Assembly (NCBI GenBank): GCA_031283025.1
Contig: JAITCP010000066.1
Span: forward strand, 1 to 11,630
DNA from: Spirochaetaceae bacterium
GTDB lineage: Bacteria > Spirochaetota > Spirochaetia > Treponematales > Breznakiellaceae
Direction: 5' to 3'
Length of the DNA: 11,630 bases
A program made the position numbers and the translations under genes. How positions within the stretch are numbered: the stretch's first letter is position 1; each line of letters opens with the position of its first letter. Positions 5,054-11,630 of this stretch are shown here, in pieces. The notes below the pieces were generated by a model. It was given only the letters and a program-made list of their open reading frames with translations. It ran no database searches and had not been told where the DNA came from.

Positions 5054-6932
5054 GTTTATTTTAGTACAAAAAGAAACAATAAGCGAAGAACTTGGCGTTT
5101 CTTTGGCTACAGTCAATAACTGGATTAAAACGCGGGTAATACCATCGCCTGATGTTCAAAATTGTTACAGCAAAAACACCTTTAACCATATAATTAATAC
5201 GATCAAAAGCAATCAAACCCGCCTGTCTTCCGGAGCCAACAGAACGCTGCTGGCAAAAAAAACCTTGTGTTGTCTTGGTGTTACAAATAAAGACAGAAAA
5301 AAAATATTGTCGAATCTTGTAAATGATTTTGAAAACTCAAATTTTTCAATAGATGAAGGCGTATTGGCCGTTTCTTTTGCGATGCTGCGTTCCAATAAAT
5401 TAATTGATGAAAATTGGCAGCCCAATACGAATTCAAAATTTGACGCGATGCTTTCTCAATGGGCGGTAAAAACCCCTCATTTAGAAACAGTTAAAAATTT
5501 TTTCGGCAAATATGAAATATTAAATCTTGATGATGATATTTTGGGGGCGTTCTATCAATCGGTACAAAGCGTTTCGCAAAAGTCCGGTTCCGGCTCGTAT
5601 TATACCCCGTCTGAGTTATTAAGTGAAATAAAAATCCCGCCGCGCAAAACTGTTCTTGACCCATGCTGCGGAAGCGGCGGTATTTTGCTCAATATCCTAA
5701 CAAAGGCGCATGATCCTTCAAAAATATTTGCAAGAGACATAGATGAAACCGCTCTGAAAATTTGTTACATCAATCTTGTGTTGTTTTTTAACAACCGTGA
5801 TATTATGCCGAATATATCAAAGCAGGATATAACGTTAAATACAACCGGTGATCTGTTTTTTCGGTCAAACGGCGGCTTGTTTGATTATATTGTTACCAAC
5901 CCGCCGTGGGGCAGTAAATTTACAGTGCGGCAGAAAGAAACCCTTGGCAAATTATACCCTGAACTGGCAACATCAGAAATATTCAGCATATCTTTGTATA
6001 ATGCCGTTAAAATGCTTAAAAAAAACGGCGAGCTTTATTTTTTTCTGCCCCATTCGTTTTTGAATGTGGCGGCGCATAAAAGAATCCGGCAATATGTTTT
6101 CAATACAAGCAATAGAATTTCGATTAAATTGCTTGGTAATGCATTTAAGGGTGTTCTGTCAGAAAGTATTTTGCTTCATTTAAAAAGTAATTCTATTGAA
6201 AAGCAGATTTCCGTTCAAAATAAAAACGGAAATGTTTATCAGATACCTTTGAAAAACATTTCTCCGCCCGATTTTATTGTCAGCGCAACAGGTAAAACAC
6301 AGGATACTCTGCTTATTGAAAAAATGTACAATACAGCGCACACTACATTAACCAACGGGGCGATATTTGCGCTCGGCATAGTTACCGGCAACAACAAAAA
6401 ATATTTAACCGAAGAAAAGACTACAGCATCGGAAGCTATATTCCGCGGAAAAGATATTGATAAATATGCGTTTCGAAAACCGAAATATTATCTTGAATTT
6501 AAACCCGAATTATACCAACAAACAGCGCCGGAGGAATATTACCGGCAGGAGAAAATTGCGTATCGTTTTATAAGCGACAAGCTTGTTTGCGTTCTTGATA
6601 AAGGAAACAGCCTTTTATTGAACAGCGCAAATCTTTTTATATCAAAAAGTTATCCCATGGAAACAATTGTTTCATTTTTTAACAGCGATATATATACTTT
6701 TATTTTCAGAAAGAAATTCCATTCAAGAAAAGTATTGAAGTCTCACTTGCAGAATTTGCCGCTGCCAATATTGCCGGATGAAACGCATCAATTTATTTAT
6801 AACTTGTACAACGGTACATTTTATAAAAAAAACGGGAACATAGCTTTATTTCAGGAGAAAATAGACAAAATAATTTGCAGCGCATTTTCAATAAACGAAG
6901 AACAGTTTAATTATATAAAAGGAGAAATTTAA
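5052..6932 (+). CDS. HTH-containing N6-adenine DNA methyltransferase (Eco57I/TaqI-like)
   Basis: The 626-residue enzyme is predicted to transfer a methyl group from S-adenosylmethionine to adenine N6 in a specific DNA sequence. Visible parts are an N-terminal helix-turn-helix (TISEELGVSLATVNNWI, 9-25), a helical region, GSYYTP (181-186, motif X-like), the SAM-binding motif I DPCCGSGG (203-210), ARDIDETAL (227-235), and catalytic motif IV NPPWGS (283-288) of the NPPW/NPPY adenine class. A C-terminal target-recognition region from about 430 resembles the TaqI-like specificity domain (GNNKKYL, FRGKDIDKYAF, SHLQNLPLPI). I see no PD-(D/E)XK nuclease motif, so it is not an obvious type IIG fusion. 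It is clearly A+T-richer than both neighbours and sits alone, suggesting horizontal acquisition. No endonuclease gene is present, so it may be an orphan methyltransferase. It has its own consensus promoter. Confidence 0.88.
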   Translation: MFILVQKETISEELGVSLATVNNWIKTRVIPSPDVQNCYSKNTFNHIINTIKSNQTRLSSGANRTLLAKKTLCCLGVTNKDRKKILSNLVNDFENSNFSIDEGVLAVSFAMLRSNKLIDENWQPNTNSKFDAMLSQWAVKTPHLETVKNFFGKYEILNLDDDILGAFYQSVQSVSQKSGSGSYYTPSELLSEIKIPPRKTVLDPCCGSGGILLNILTKAHDPSKIFARDIDETALKICYINLVLFFNNRDIMPNISKQDITLNTTGDLFFRSNGGLFDYIVTNPPWGSKFTVRQKETLGKLYPELATSEIFSISLYNAVKMLKKNGELYFFLPHSFLNVAAHKRIRQYVFNTSNRISIKLLGNAFKGVLSESILLHLKSNSIEKQISVQNKNGNVYQIPLKNISPPDFIVSATGKTQDTLLIEKMYNTAHTTLTNGAIFALGIVTGNNKKYLTEEKTTASEAIFRGKDIDKYAFRKPKYYLEFKPELYQQTAPEEYYRQEKIAYRFISDKLVCVLDKGNSLLLNSANLFISKSYPMETIVSFFNSDIYTFIFRKKFHSRKVLKSHLQNLPLPILPDETHQFIYNLYNGTFYKKNGNIALFQEKIDKIICSAFSINEEQFNYIKGEI

Positions 6933-6994
6933 GCAGAGGAATACGGCAGGCAATTATTGAACAATACGAAGCGTAAATTGGAAATGGGGGTAAA

Positions 6995-7030
6995 ATGACG
7001 TTTAATCGGACAGATCAATCAGGGTATTAA
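6995..7030 (+). other. 11-codon ORF after the methyltransferase; possible remnant of a lost partner gene
   Basis: ATG 6995 follows a strong GGGGGT (6986-6991) and encodes only MTFNRTDQSGY before a TAA, which overlaps the end of the convergent minus-strand gene. The rest of the 6933-7018 gap shows no terminator. A restriction endonuclease or other partner often follows such a methyltransferase, so this could be the truncated start of one at the island boundary. It may equally be chance. Confidence 0.25.
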
Positions 7031-7636
7031 CGTGATGGTGCAGGCTTTTCCCAGAGGATAAAATGTTCCGCAGAGCAGGGGGCTGCCGGAATTTTTGCCG
7101 GGGACAAACAGTTTTGTTTCCGAGTTGTCGCTGTGGCGGATTACGGTGCCGTCAAGAAGTTCCGCCATAAGGCGGAGTTGGTCAGCGCCGGAAAGTTCCC
7201 CGGCGGCAATGATGGGAGCAAACTCCAGTGAAGTATGCAGAGTCCGCATAATAGACAAGATGAGGTGGCCTGCCTGTTTACACACATAAAAGGGGCCGGC
7301 CTGTATATAAGAGCGGGCAATTACCCCGCGGACCTCTTCACGGTTCATGTTAAAGGCTTTTTGATAAAACGCTTCAGAGTAATCGGCAAGACCATCGTCA
7401 AAGAGCAGGCGGAATTCTTCCGCATCAATTTTTTTGTATACAGAAAAATCAATCCGGCTAAAAACAAAATCCTCAAAACTTCCGGAAGGCGTGAGCTTTT
7501 CCTGTTGTTTGGCGGCGGCATCCAGGCCGGCCAATTCCTTGTGTACAAAAAGGAGCCGCGTGTACCGGCTTTCTATGCGCCGCTTTATGGTGTTTACAAG
7601 TGCAAGGGCGGAAGCGTTGTCAGGCGTGTCGCTCAT
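7019..7636 (-). CDS. Conserved-looking protein of unknown function
   Basis: I do not recognise this 205-residue protein. It appears soluble, with no signal peptide or clear membrane helix, although residues around AGHLILSIMRTLHTSLEF are fairly hydrophobic. The start chosen is ATG 7636, giving MSDTPDNASALALVN. ATG 7645 is the other candidate. An ATG at 7687 would add an arginine run that is only the shadow of alanine codons in the upstream gene. It overlaps the TrmH-family gene by 17 bases, and GAG lies just before the start, so it is probably translated from the same message. Its G+C content resembles the housekeeping genes, so it looks native. It converges with the methyltransferase gene. 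Confidence 0.7.
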   Translation of the reverse strand: MSDTPDNASALALVNTIKRRIESRYTRLLFVHKELAGLDAAAKQQEKLTPSGSFEDFVFSRIDFSVYKKIDAEEFRLLFDDGLADYSEAFYQKAFNMNREEVRGVIARSYIQAGPFYVCKQAGHLILSIMRTLHTSLEFAPIIAAGELSGADQLRLMAELLDGTVIRHSDNSETKLFVPGKNSGSPLLCGTFYPLGKACTITLIP

Positions 7637-8438
7637 ACAACTCATGTAAAAAAAGCGCCGCCGCCTGCGCCGCATTAAGGCTTTCAAGCGCGCCGGTTCC
7701 GGGAATACGGGCCAGCATGGAACATTGCTCTTTTACTTCTGCGGGAAGGCCGGTCTCTTCATTGCCAATAACAAGCATTACCCCCGGTTTTTTTTCCGCG
7801 GCTTGTTTTTCAATTAGCTCCGGCAGATCGGTAACGCGTATCCTTGCGCGGGGATCGGTGCCGATTGTTATCAATAGTTTTGAAGCAACCTGCAAAAAAG
7901 CGGCGGGACTGCGGACGGAGCGGAATTCAACATATTCCATGCCTCCTTCTGCAACCCGGTAAGCGGCGGTACTTAGATACCTGCCGGTCTCTGCGCCGCC
8001 GGCTGTTCCGTCGATGACAGCGGGCGCGGCGGCGCCTTCTCCTGCAAGTACGAGGGGGGAAGCGTCAAAAAAAGCGGCGGAACGGACAATGGCCCCCAGG
8101 TTATGATCGTTTCCTATATTGCAAAGGAGCAGTCCGGTCTTTCCTTCCGCCGCCCATGCATCAAGGTCTTCCGGCACTGCGGGTTCCACCGACGGTTCAT
8201 AAATCATCGCCACAATCCCCTGATGGTGGCTGGTCTTGCATATTCGTTCCAGTTCTTCATCATCACATAATTTGTAAGGCCGCTTGCGCTCTGCAAGCCG
8301 CTTGCATAATCTGGAAAAAAGCAGGAGCCGGTCTTCCCGCAGAAACAGGCGGTTTATGTTATCGGGGTGAACTTCACTCAATGCCCGGACTGTGTTCACT
8401 CCGCAAACGGCAAGTTCGTCGGTTAGTTTGTTGTGCAT
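7620..8438 (-). CDS. TrmH/SpoU-family RNA 2'-O-methyltransferase
   Basis: The 272-residue protein belongs to the SPOUT (alpha/beta-knot) superfamily, whose members methylate ribose 2'-OH groups in tRNA or rRNA using SAM. An N-terminal SpoU substrate-binding domain (about 8-80, starting VCGVNTVRAL and ending HHQGIVAMI) precedes the catalytic domain. Its three motifs are visible: NDHNLGAIVRSA (110-121), VIGNEETGLP (223-232) and RIPGTGALESLNAAQA (244-259). The domain plan matches RlmB and related 23S rRNA Gm methyltransferases, but the substrate cannot be fixed, so no symbol is given. ATG 8436-8438 has a good Shine-Dalgarno (GGAGGG, minus strand, 8442-8447). It heads a two-gene unit and is divergent from thrC. 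Confidence 0.9.
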   Translation of the reverse strand: MHNKLTDELAVCGVNTVRALSEVHPDNINRLFLREDRLLLFSRLCKRLAERKRPYKLCDDEELERICKTSHHQGIVAMIYEPSVEPAVPEDLDAWAAEGKTGLLLCNIGNDHNLGAIVRSAAFFDASPLVLAGEGAAAPAVIDGTAGGAETGRYLSTAAYRVAEGGMEYVEFRSVRSPAAFLQVASKLLITIGTDPRARIRVTDLPELIEKQAAEKKPGVMLVIGNEETGLPAEVKEQCSMLARIPGTGALESLNAAQAAALFLHELYERHA

Positions 8439-8457
8439 CTACCCTCCGCTATTAGGC

Positions 8458-8485
8458 TTGTTCGGAAACAGAAATTACCGAACAA
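8458..8485. repeat. Inverted repeat TTGTTCGG...CCGAACAA between trmH-family gene and thrC
   Basis: Two perfect 8-base arms (8458-8465 and 8478-8485) are separated by 12 bases. The element lies in the predicted 5' leader of the minus-strand gene and just upstream of the thrC -35 candidate. It could be a leader hairpin, a repressor operator or a dispersed repeat; no T-tract suggests a terminator. Confidence 0.6.
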
Positions 8486-8490
8486 CTCTA

Positions 8491-8519
8491 TTGAAGTATA
8501 AAGTATACCACATTACACT
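8491..8519 (+). promoter_or_regulatory. Candidate thrC promoter
   Basis: TTGAAG (8491-8496) and TACACT (8514-8519) are separated by 17 bases, each 4 of 6 to consensus. Six bases later the thrC ATG begins, and an in-frame TAA at 8520-8522 forces that start. No Shine-Dalgarno is present. TATAAA (8497-8502) is an alternative -10 with a poorly spaced -35. Confidence 0.35.
8502..8510 (-). promoter_or_regulatory. Extended -10 promoter of the TrmH-family gene
   Basis: On the minus strand TGGTATACT fits the extended -10 pattern TGnTATAAT, with a 5-of-6 hexamer at 8502-8507. No good -35 is seen, as is usual for extended -10 promoters. The start would lie near 8495, giving a leader of about 56 bases that contains the inverted repeat and the Shine-Dalgarno. 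Confidence 0.5.
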
Positions 8520-8525
8520 TAAAAT

Positions 8526-9899
8526 ATGTACTTTGTTTCAACAACTCAAGCCCTAAACGGACAGCCGCCGGAAGAAAACCATTCTTCTCCTGCGGTTTCT
8601 TTTAAGGAAGCTGTGCTCCATTGTCTGCCACGGGAAGGGGGGCTGTATATTCCCGAATCGGCCCCGGACCTGCGGCCCTTTTTTCTGCACATGGGGGAAG
8701 AAACCACTTTTTCTGAACTGGCGGCGGCTGTAACACCTCTTTTCTTTGAAGGGGAGCTAAATCCCCTGGCTGCTTCCCGTGTTGCGGAACGGGCATTTGA
8801 TTTTGAACCGGAGCTGCTGCGGTTGGATGAAACGTATTCCATACTAAGCCTGTACAATGGGCCTACGGGTGTCTTTAAGGATTTTGGCATAAGTTTTTTG
8901 GCAGCCTTATTGGAAGAACTGCTAAATGGTGAAAATGCAATGGTGATTGCCGCCGCCCGTGGACATACCGGAGCGGCCATTGCCAGAGCGTTTCAAAACC
9001 GGCAGGGTATCACCACCGTGCTGCTGTATCCCGATGAACCAATCTACGGGCTGGACAGCGGTTCGTACGTGCCGCAAGGGGGACGCCTGATCCCAATCCG
9101 GGTAAAGGGCAGTCCGGATGACTGCCAGAAACTTGTGTCCGCCCTGATCCAGGACAGGACTTTTGCGGAACGTTACCGGATCACCGCCGCCAATGCAATC
9201 AATGTAGGGCGGCTTTTACCCCAGTCATTTTATTTTCTTTACAGTTTTGTCAAGCTGAAAAAGCATATAACCGGGGAACTGATGTTCAGTATCCCTTCCG
9301 GGAATTTTGGCAACCTTATTGCCGCCCTCTATGCGTGGAAATTCGGTATGCCCGTCAACGGCTTAATTGCGGCAATGACCGCAAACAATTCCTTTGGCGA
9401 ATTTATCAAAGACGGAACCATTGCGGATTACCATGGCGAATTCCTGAAAGCTGCCGTTAATAAAAATGCGGCCTTTGCATCTGCGGTTACTCCCGTTTTG
9501 GATATACATTATCCTTCCAACTGCGAACGGCTTGCATCGTTCTACAAATCAGCCCCGGCGGTAATGCGGAACATGGTTTTTCCGGAAACTGTGGATGATG
9601 CAAGCACTCTCCGGGCAATGAAAACCGTCTGGGATAAATACGGTATTCACCTTGATCCCCACGGCGCTGTGGCCTTTGCCGCCGCGGAACAAATCGCCGC
9701 CGGTGCGGATTTTTATGACCACGTTGTGGTTCTTTCCACTGCCCATCCGGCAAACTACAGTGATCTGGCCTTTAAGGCTTCCGGCAAGCGGCCAGACCTG
9801 CCGGAACACCTTGCCTCACTTGACAACAGGGCGGAACCCATCGCCGAAATTGAACCGGATTTGGAAGGGCTCGAAAGCGCAATAGCATCTTGTTCATAA
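8526..9899 (+). CDS. thrC: Threonine synthase
   Basis: The 457-residue fold-type II pyridoxal-phosphate enzyme converts O-phospho-L-homoserine to L-threonine and phosphate, the last step of threonine synthesis, in the cytoplasm. Landmarks are VSFKEAVLHCLPREGGLYIP (24-43, typical N-terminus), NGPTGVFKDFG (111-121) with the predicted PLP lysine K118, the phosphate loop PSGNFGN (257-263), LDPHGAVAF (376-384) and STAHPANY (404-411). The region where the family usually has SGDTG reads RGHTG (145-149), an unusual change. ATG 8526 is forced by an in-frame TAA four bases upstream, at 8520-8522, and has no Shine-Dalgarno. It stands alone, divergent from the TrmH-family gene, with a terminator 2 bases after its stop; no other threonine genes are near. 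Confidence 0.93.
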   Translation: MYFVSTTQALNGQPPEENHSSPAVSFKEAVLHCLPREGGLYIPESAPDLRPFFLHMGEETTFSELAAAVTPLFFEGELNPLAASRVAERAFDFEPELLRLDETYSILSLYNGPTGVFKDFGISFLAALLEELLNGENAMVIAAARGHTGAAIARAFQNRQGITTVLLYPDEPIYGLDSGSYVPQGGRLIPIRVKGSPDDCQKLVSALIQDRTFAERYRITAANAINVGRLLPQSFYFLYSFVKLKKHITGELMFSIPSGNFGNLIAALYAWKFGMPVNGLIAAMTANNSFGEFIKDGTIADYHGEFLKAAVNKNAAFASAVTPVLDIHYPSNCERLASFYKSAPAVMRNMVFPETVDDASTLRAMKTVWDKYGIHLDPHGAVAFAAAEQIAAGADFYDHVVVLSTAHPANYSDLAFKASGKRPDLPEHLASLDNRAEPIAEIEPDLEGLESAIASCS

Positions 9900-9930
9900 A
9901 AAAGCCGCCCTTATGGGCGGCTTTAATTTT
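9898..9930. terminator. Bidirectional rho-independent terminator between thrC and groL
   Basis: AAAGCCGCCC (9901-9910) and GGGCGGCTTT (9915-9924) form a perfect 10-base stem with a TTAT loop. An A-tract on the left and TTTAATTTT on the right allow termination in both directions. It starts right after the thrC stop and lies 25 bases beyond the groL stop, so it serves both convergent genes. Confidence 0.9.
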
Positions 9931-9954
9931 CTGTGTGTTACTGCTAACGGCGGT

Positions 9955-11598
9955 CTAGTAGTCCATTCCTCCCATGCCGCCCATTCCGCCGCCGGGCATT
10001 GCCGGGGCATCTTTCTTTTCGGGAATGTCCGTGATGGCACATTCGGTGGTTAGGAGGAGGCTGGCGATGGATGCCGCATTCTGTAAGGCTGACCGGGTAA
10101 CTTTTGCCGGATCGATGATTCCGGCCTTTACCATGTCTACCCATTCCAGCTTTGCCGCGTCAAAGCCGATACCCTTCTTTTCGCTCCTGGCTTTGTCGGC
10201 GATTACCGCGCCGTCCAGCCCCGCGTTTTCGGCGATTTGCCGGATCGGCTCTTCCAGCGCCCGTTTGACAATCTTAAAGCCCACTTTTTCGTCATCGGTG
10301 AGGCCCGCAGTCTCGGCCTTGTCCAGGGCCAAAGCCGCCTGAATCAGGGCGATTTCACCGCCGGGTACTATGCCTTCTTCAATGGCGGCCCGTGTGGCGG
10401 ATAGGGCATCTTCAACACGATGCTTCTTTTCTTTCAGTTCCACTTCTGTAGCGGCCCCTACATTGATCACCGCTACGCCGCCTGCCAGCTTGGCAAGCCG
10501 TTCCTGGAGTTTTTCCTTGTCATAGTCGCTGGTGGTGTCTTCTATCTGGGCTTTGATCTGGGCAATTCTGTCCTGAATGTCCTTGGGTTTGCCGCTGCCG
10601 TTGATGATCGTCGTGTTATCTTTGTCAATTTTGACGGTCTTTGCCTTGCCAAGCTGGGAGATTTCCGTGTTTTCCAGCTTGAGCCCCAGTTCTTCGGAGA
10701 TGGCCTCGCCCCCGGTAAGGATCGCTATGTCCTCCAGCATGGCTTTGCGGCGGTCGCCGAAGCCCGGTGCCTTGACCGCGCAGGTACGCAGGGTTCCCCG
10801 CAGGCTGTTCACTACCAGGGTGGAAAGGGCCTCGCCGTCCACATCTTCGGCAATGATAAGGAGGGGCTTGCCGCTTTGGGCAACCTTTTCCAGCAGGGGC
10901 AGCATATCCTTCATGCCGGAGATTTTTTTGTCGTGGATCAGAATGTACACGTCTTCATAGACGCTGGTCATGGTATCCCTGTCGGTAACGAAGTAGGCGG
11001 AGATATAGCCCCGGTCGAACTGCATACCTTCCACGAATTCAATGGAGGTGTCCATGGTTTTGGATTCTTCTACGGTGATAACCCCGTCTTTTCCGACTTT
11101 TTCCATGGCATCGGCTATGGTTTTGCCGATTTCACCGTCATTATTTGCGGAAACCGACGCGACATGGGAAATTTCTTCCTTATCCTTGATTTCCTTGGAA
11201 TTTTTCTTGATTTCTTCCACGGCAATTTCCACCGCCTTATCAATGCCCCGTTTGAGCTCAATGGGGGTCATGCCGGCGGCAACGGATTTAAGGCCTTCCT
11301 TTACCAGGGAATAGGCCAGTACCGTGGCAGTGGTCGTACCGTCTCCGGCCACATCATTGGTCTTGGTAGCCACTTCCTTTAGAAGCTGGGCGCCCATGTT
11401 CTCGTAAGGGTCGGCCAGCTCGAGTTCCTTGGCAACCGAAACGCCGTCTTTGGTAACTGTCGGGGCTCCGAATTTCTTGTCAAGAAGGACATTCCGCCCC
11501 TTTGGGCCCAATGTAACCTTCACCGCCTTGGAAATCTGCTCAACCCCGGCAAGCAGTCTGCGCCGGGCATCTTCGTTGAACAATAACTGTTTCGCCAT
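9955..11598 (-). CDS. groL: Chaperonin GroEL (Hsp60)
   Basis: The 547-residue group I chaperonin subunit is full length for the family. It forms double heptameric rings that fold proteins in an ATP- and GroES-dependent cycle. Visible landmarks are the nucleotide-binding LGPKGRN (30-36) and GDGTTTATVLA (85-95) with catalytic D87, D397 in RVEDALSA (E. coli D398 equivalent), and the flexible C-terminal tail ending GGMGGMGGMDY. Where many GroELs read VxGGGVAL this one has VPGGEIAL (411-418), with Glu at 415. ATG 11596-11598 is preceded by AAAGGAG. Only 32 bases upstream are visible, so it is unknown whether groES precedes it or whether a CIRCE element is present; TATATT at 11618-11623 is a possible -10. 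Transcription ends at the shared terminator with thrC. Confidence 0.97.
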   Translation of the reverse strand: MAKQLLFNEDARRRLLAGVEQISKAVKVTLGPKGRNVLLDKKFGAPTVTKDGVSVAKELELADPYENMGAQLLKEVATKTNDVAGDGTTTATVLAYSLVKEGLKSVAAGMTPIELKRGIDKAVEIAVEEIKKNSKEIKDKEEISHVASVSANNDGEIGKTIADAMEKVGKDGVITVEESKTMDTSIEFVEGMQFDRGYISAYFVTDRDTMTSVYEDVYILIHDKKISGMKDMLPLLEKVAQSGKPLLIIAEDVDGEALSTLVVNSLRGTLRTCAVKAPGFGDRRKAMLEDIAILTGGEAISEELGLKLENTEISQLGKAKTVKIDKDNTTIINGSGKPKDIQDRIAQIKAQIEDTTSDYDKEKLQERLAKLAGGVAVINVGAATEVELKEKKHRVEDALSATRAAIEEGIVPGGEIALIQAALALDKAETAGLTDDEKVGFKIVKRALEEPIRQIAENAGLDGAVIADKARSEKKGIGFDAAKLEWVDMVKAGIIDPAKVTRSALQNAASIASLLLTTECAITDIPEKKDAPAMPGGGMGGMGGMDY

Positions 11599-11606
11599 AG
11601 TGTTTT

Positions 11607-11613
11607 CTCCTTT
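11607..11613 (-). promoter_or_regulatory. groL ribosome binding site
   Basis: AAAGGAG on the minus strand lies 8 bases before the groL ATG. It is a near-consensus Shine-Dalgarno, in contrast to its absence at parA, the methyltransferase gene and thrC. Confidence 0.85.
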
Positions 11614-11630
11614 GTTAAATATACCGGAGC

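Noticed and set aside
7637..7687. Longer start for the unknown gene with an MRRRRRRFF N-terminus
   Set aside because: The arginine run is an out-of-frame reading of GCG-rich alanine codons in the TrmH-family gene; later ATGs fit better.
10420..11382. 320-codon open frame on the + strand opposite groL
   Set aside because: It is the antisense shadow of groL. The composition mirrors groL codons and no protein family is recognisable.

Overview
The window looks like a bacterial chromosome segment, most likely from a spirochaete related to the host-associated (for example termite-gut) treponemes. This is inference from protein style (ParA/ParB, a PtsN-type EIIA, GroEL ending in a GGM tail) and from the moderately G+C-rich housekeeping genes. 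No rRNA or other decisive marker is present. Two A+T-rich stretches stand out: bases 1-660, and the DNA methyltransferase gene at 5052-6932.

Layout. Bases 1-657 hold no intact gene. They contain two imperfect palindromes with a shared right end (CAGTTACAG-N-CGGAACGTTA) that look like integron attC recombination sites. Between them lies the wreck of a hexapeptide-repeat acyltransferase gene, so this appears to be the last, decayed cassette of an integron array. Next come parA and parB (710-2405, + strand), overlapping by 8 bases. They converge on a two-gene minus-strand unit, a large protein with a C-terminal plasmid pRiA4b ORF-3-like domain followed by ptsN. The parB and ptsN stop codons share one TTAA.

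A 141-base divergent region (4911-5051) separates that unit from an apparently acquired N6-adenine DNA methyltransferase with an N-terminal helix-turn-helix. No restriction endonuclease is visible; only an 11-codon ORF with a good ribosome binding site follows it. The next pair, on the minus strand, is a TrmH/SpoU-family RNA 2'-O-methyltransferase overlapping a small unknown gene. It is divergent from thrC (threonine synthase, + strand). A strong bidirectional hairpin terminator separates thrC from the convergent groL, whose upstream region runs off the window.

The genes are mostly unrelated housekeeping functions: chromosome partition, nitrogen/PTS signalling, RNA modification, amino-acid synthesis and protein folding. 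The points of interest are the integron-like cassette next to parAB, the HTH-methyltransferase island, and a recurring start architecture. At parA, the pRiA4b-domain gene, the methyltransferase and thrC, a -10-like hexamer ends only 6 to 11 bases before the start codon and there is no Shine-Dalgarno sequence, which suggests leaderless or near-leaderless mRNAs. By contrast parB, trmH and groL have clear Shine-Dalgarno sequences, and ptsN has a short GGAAG.
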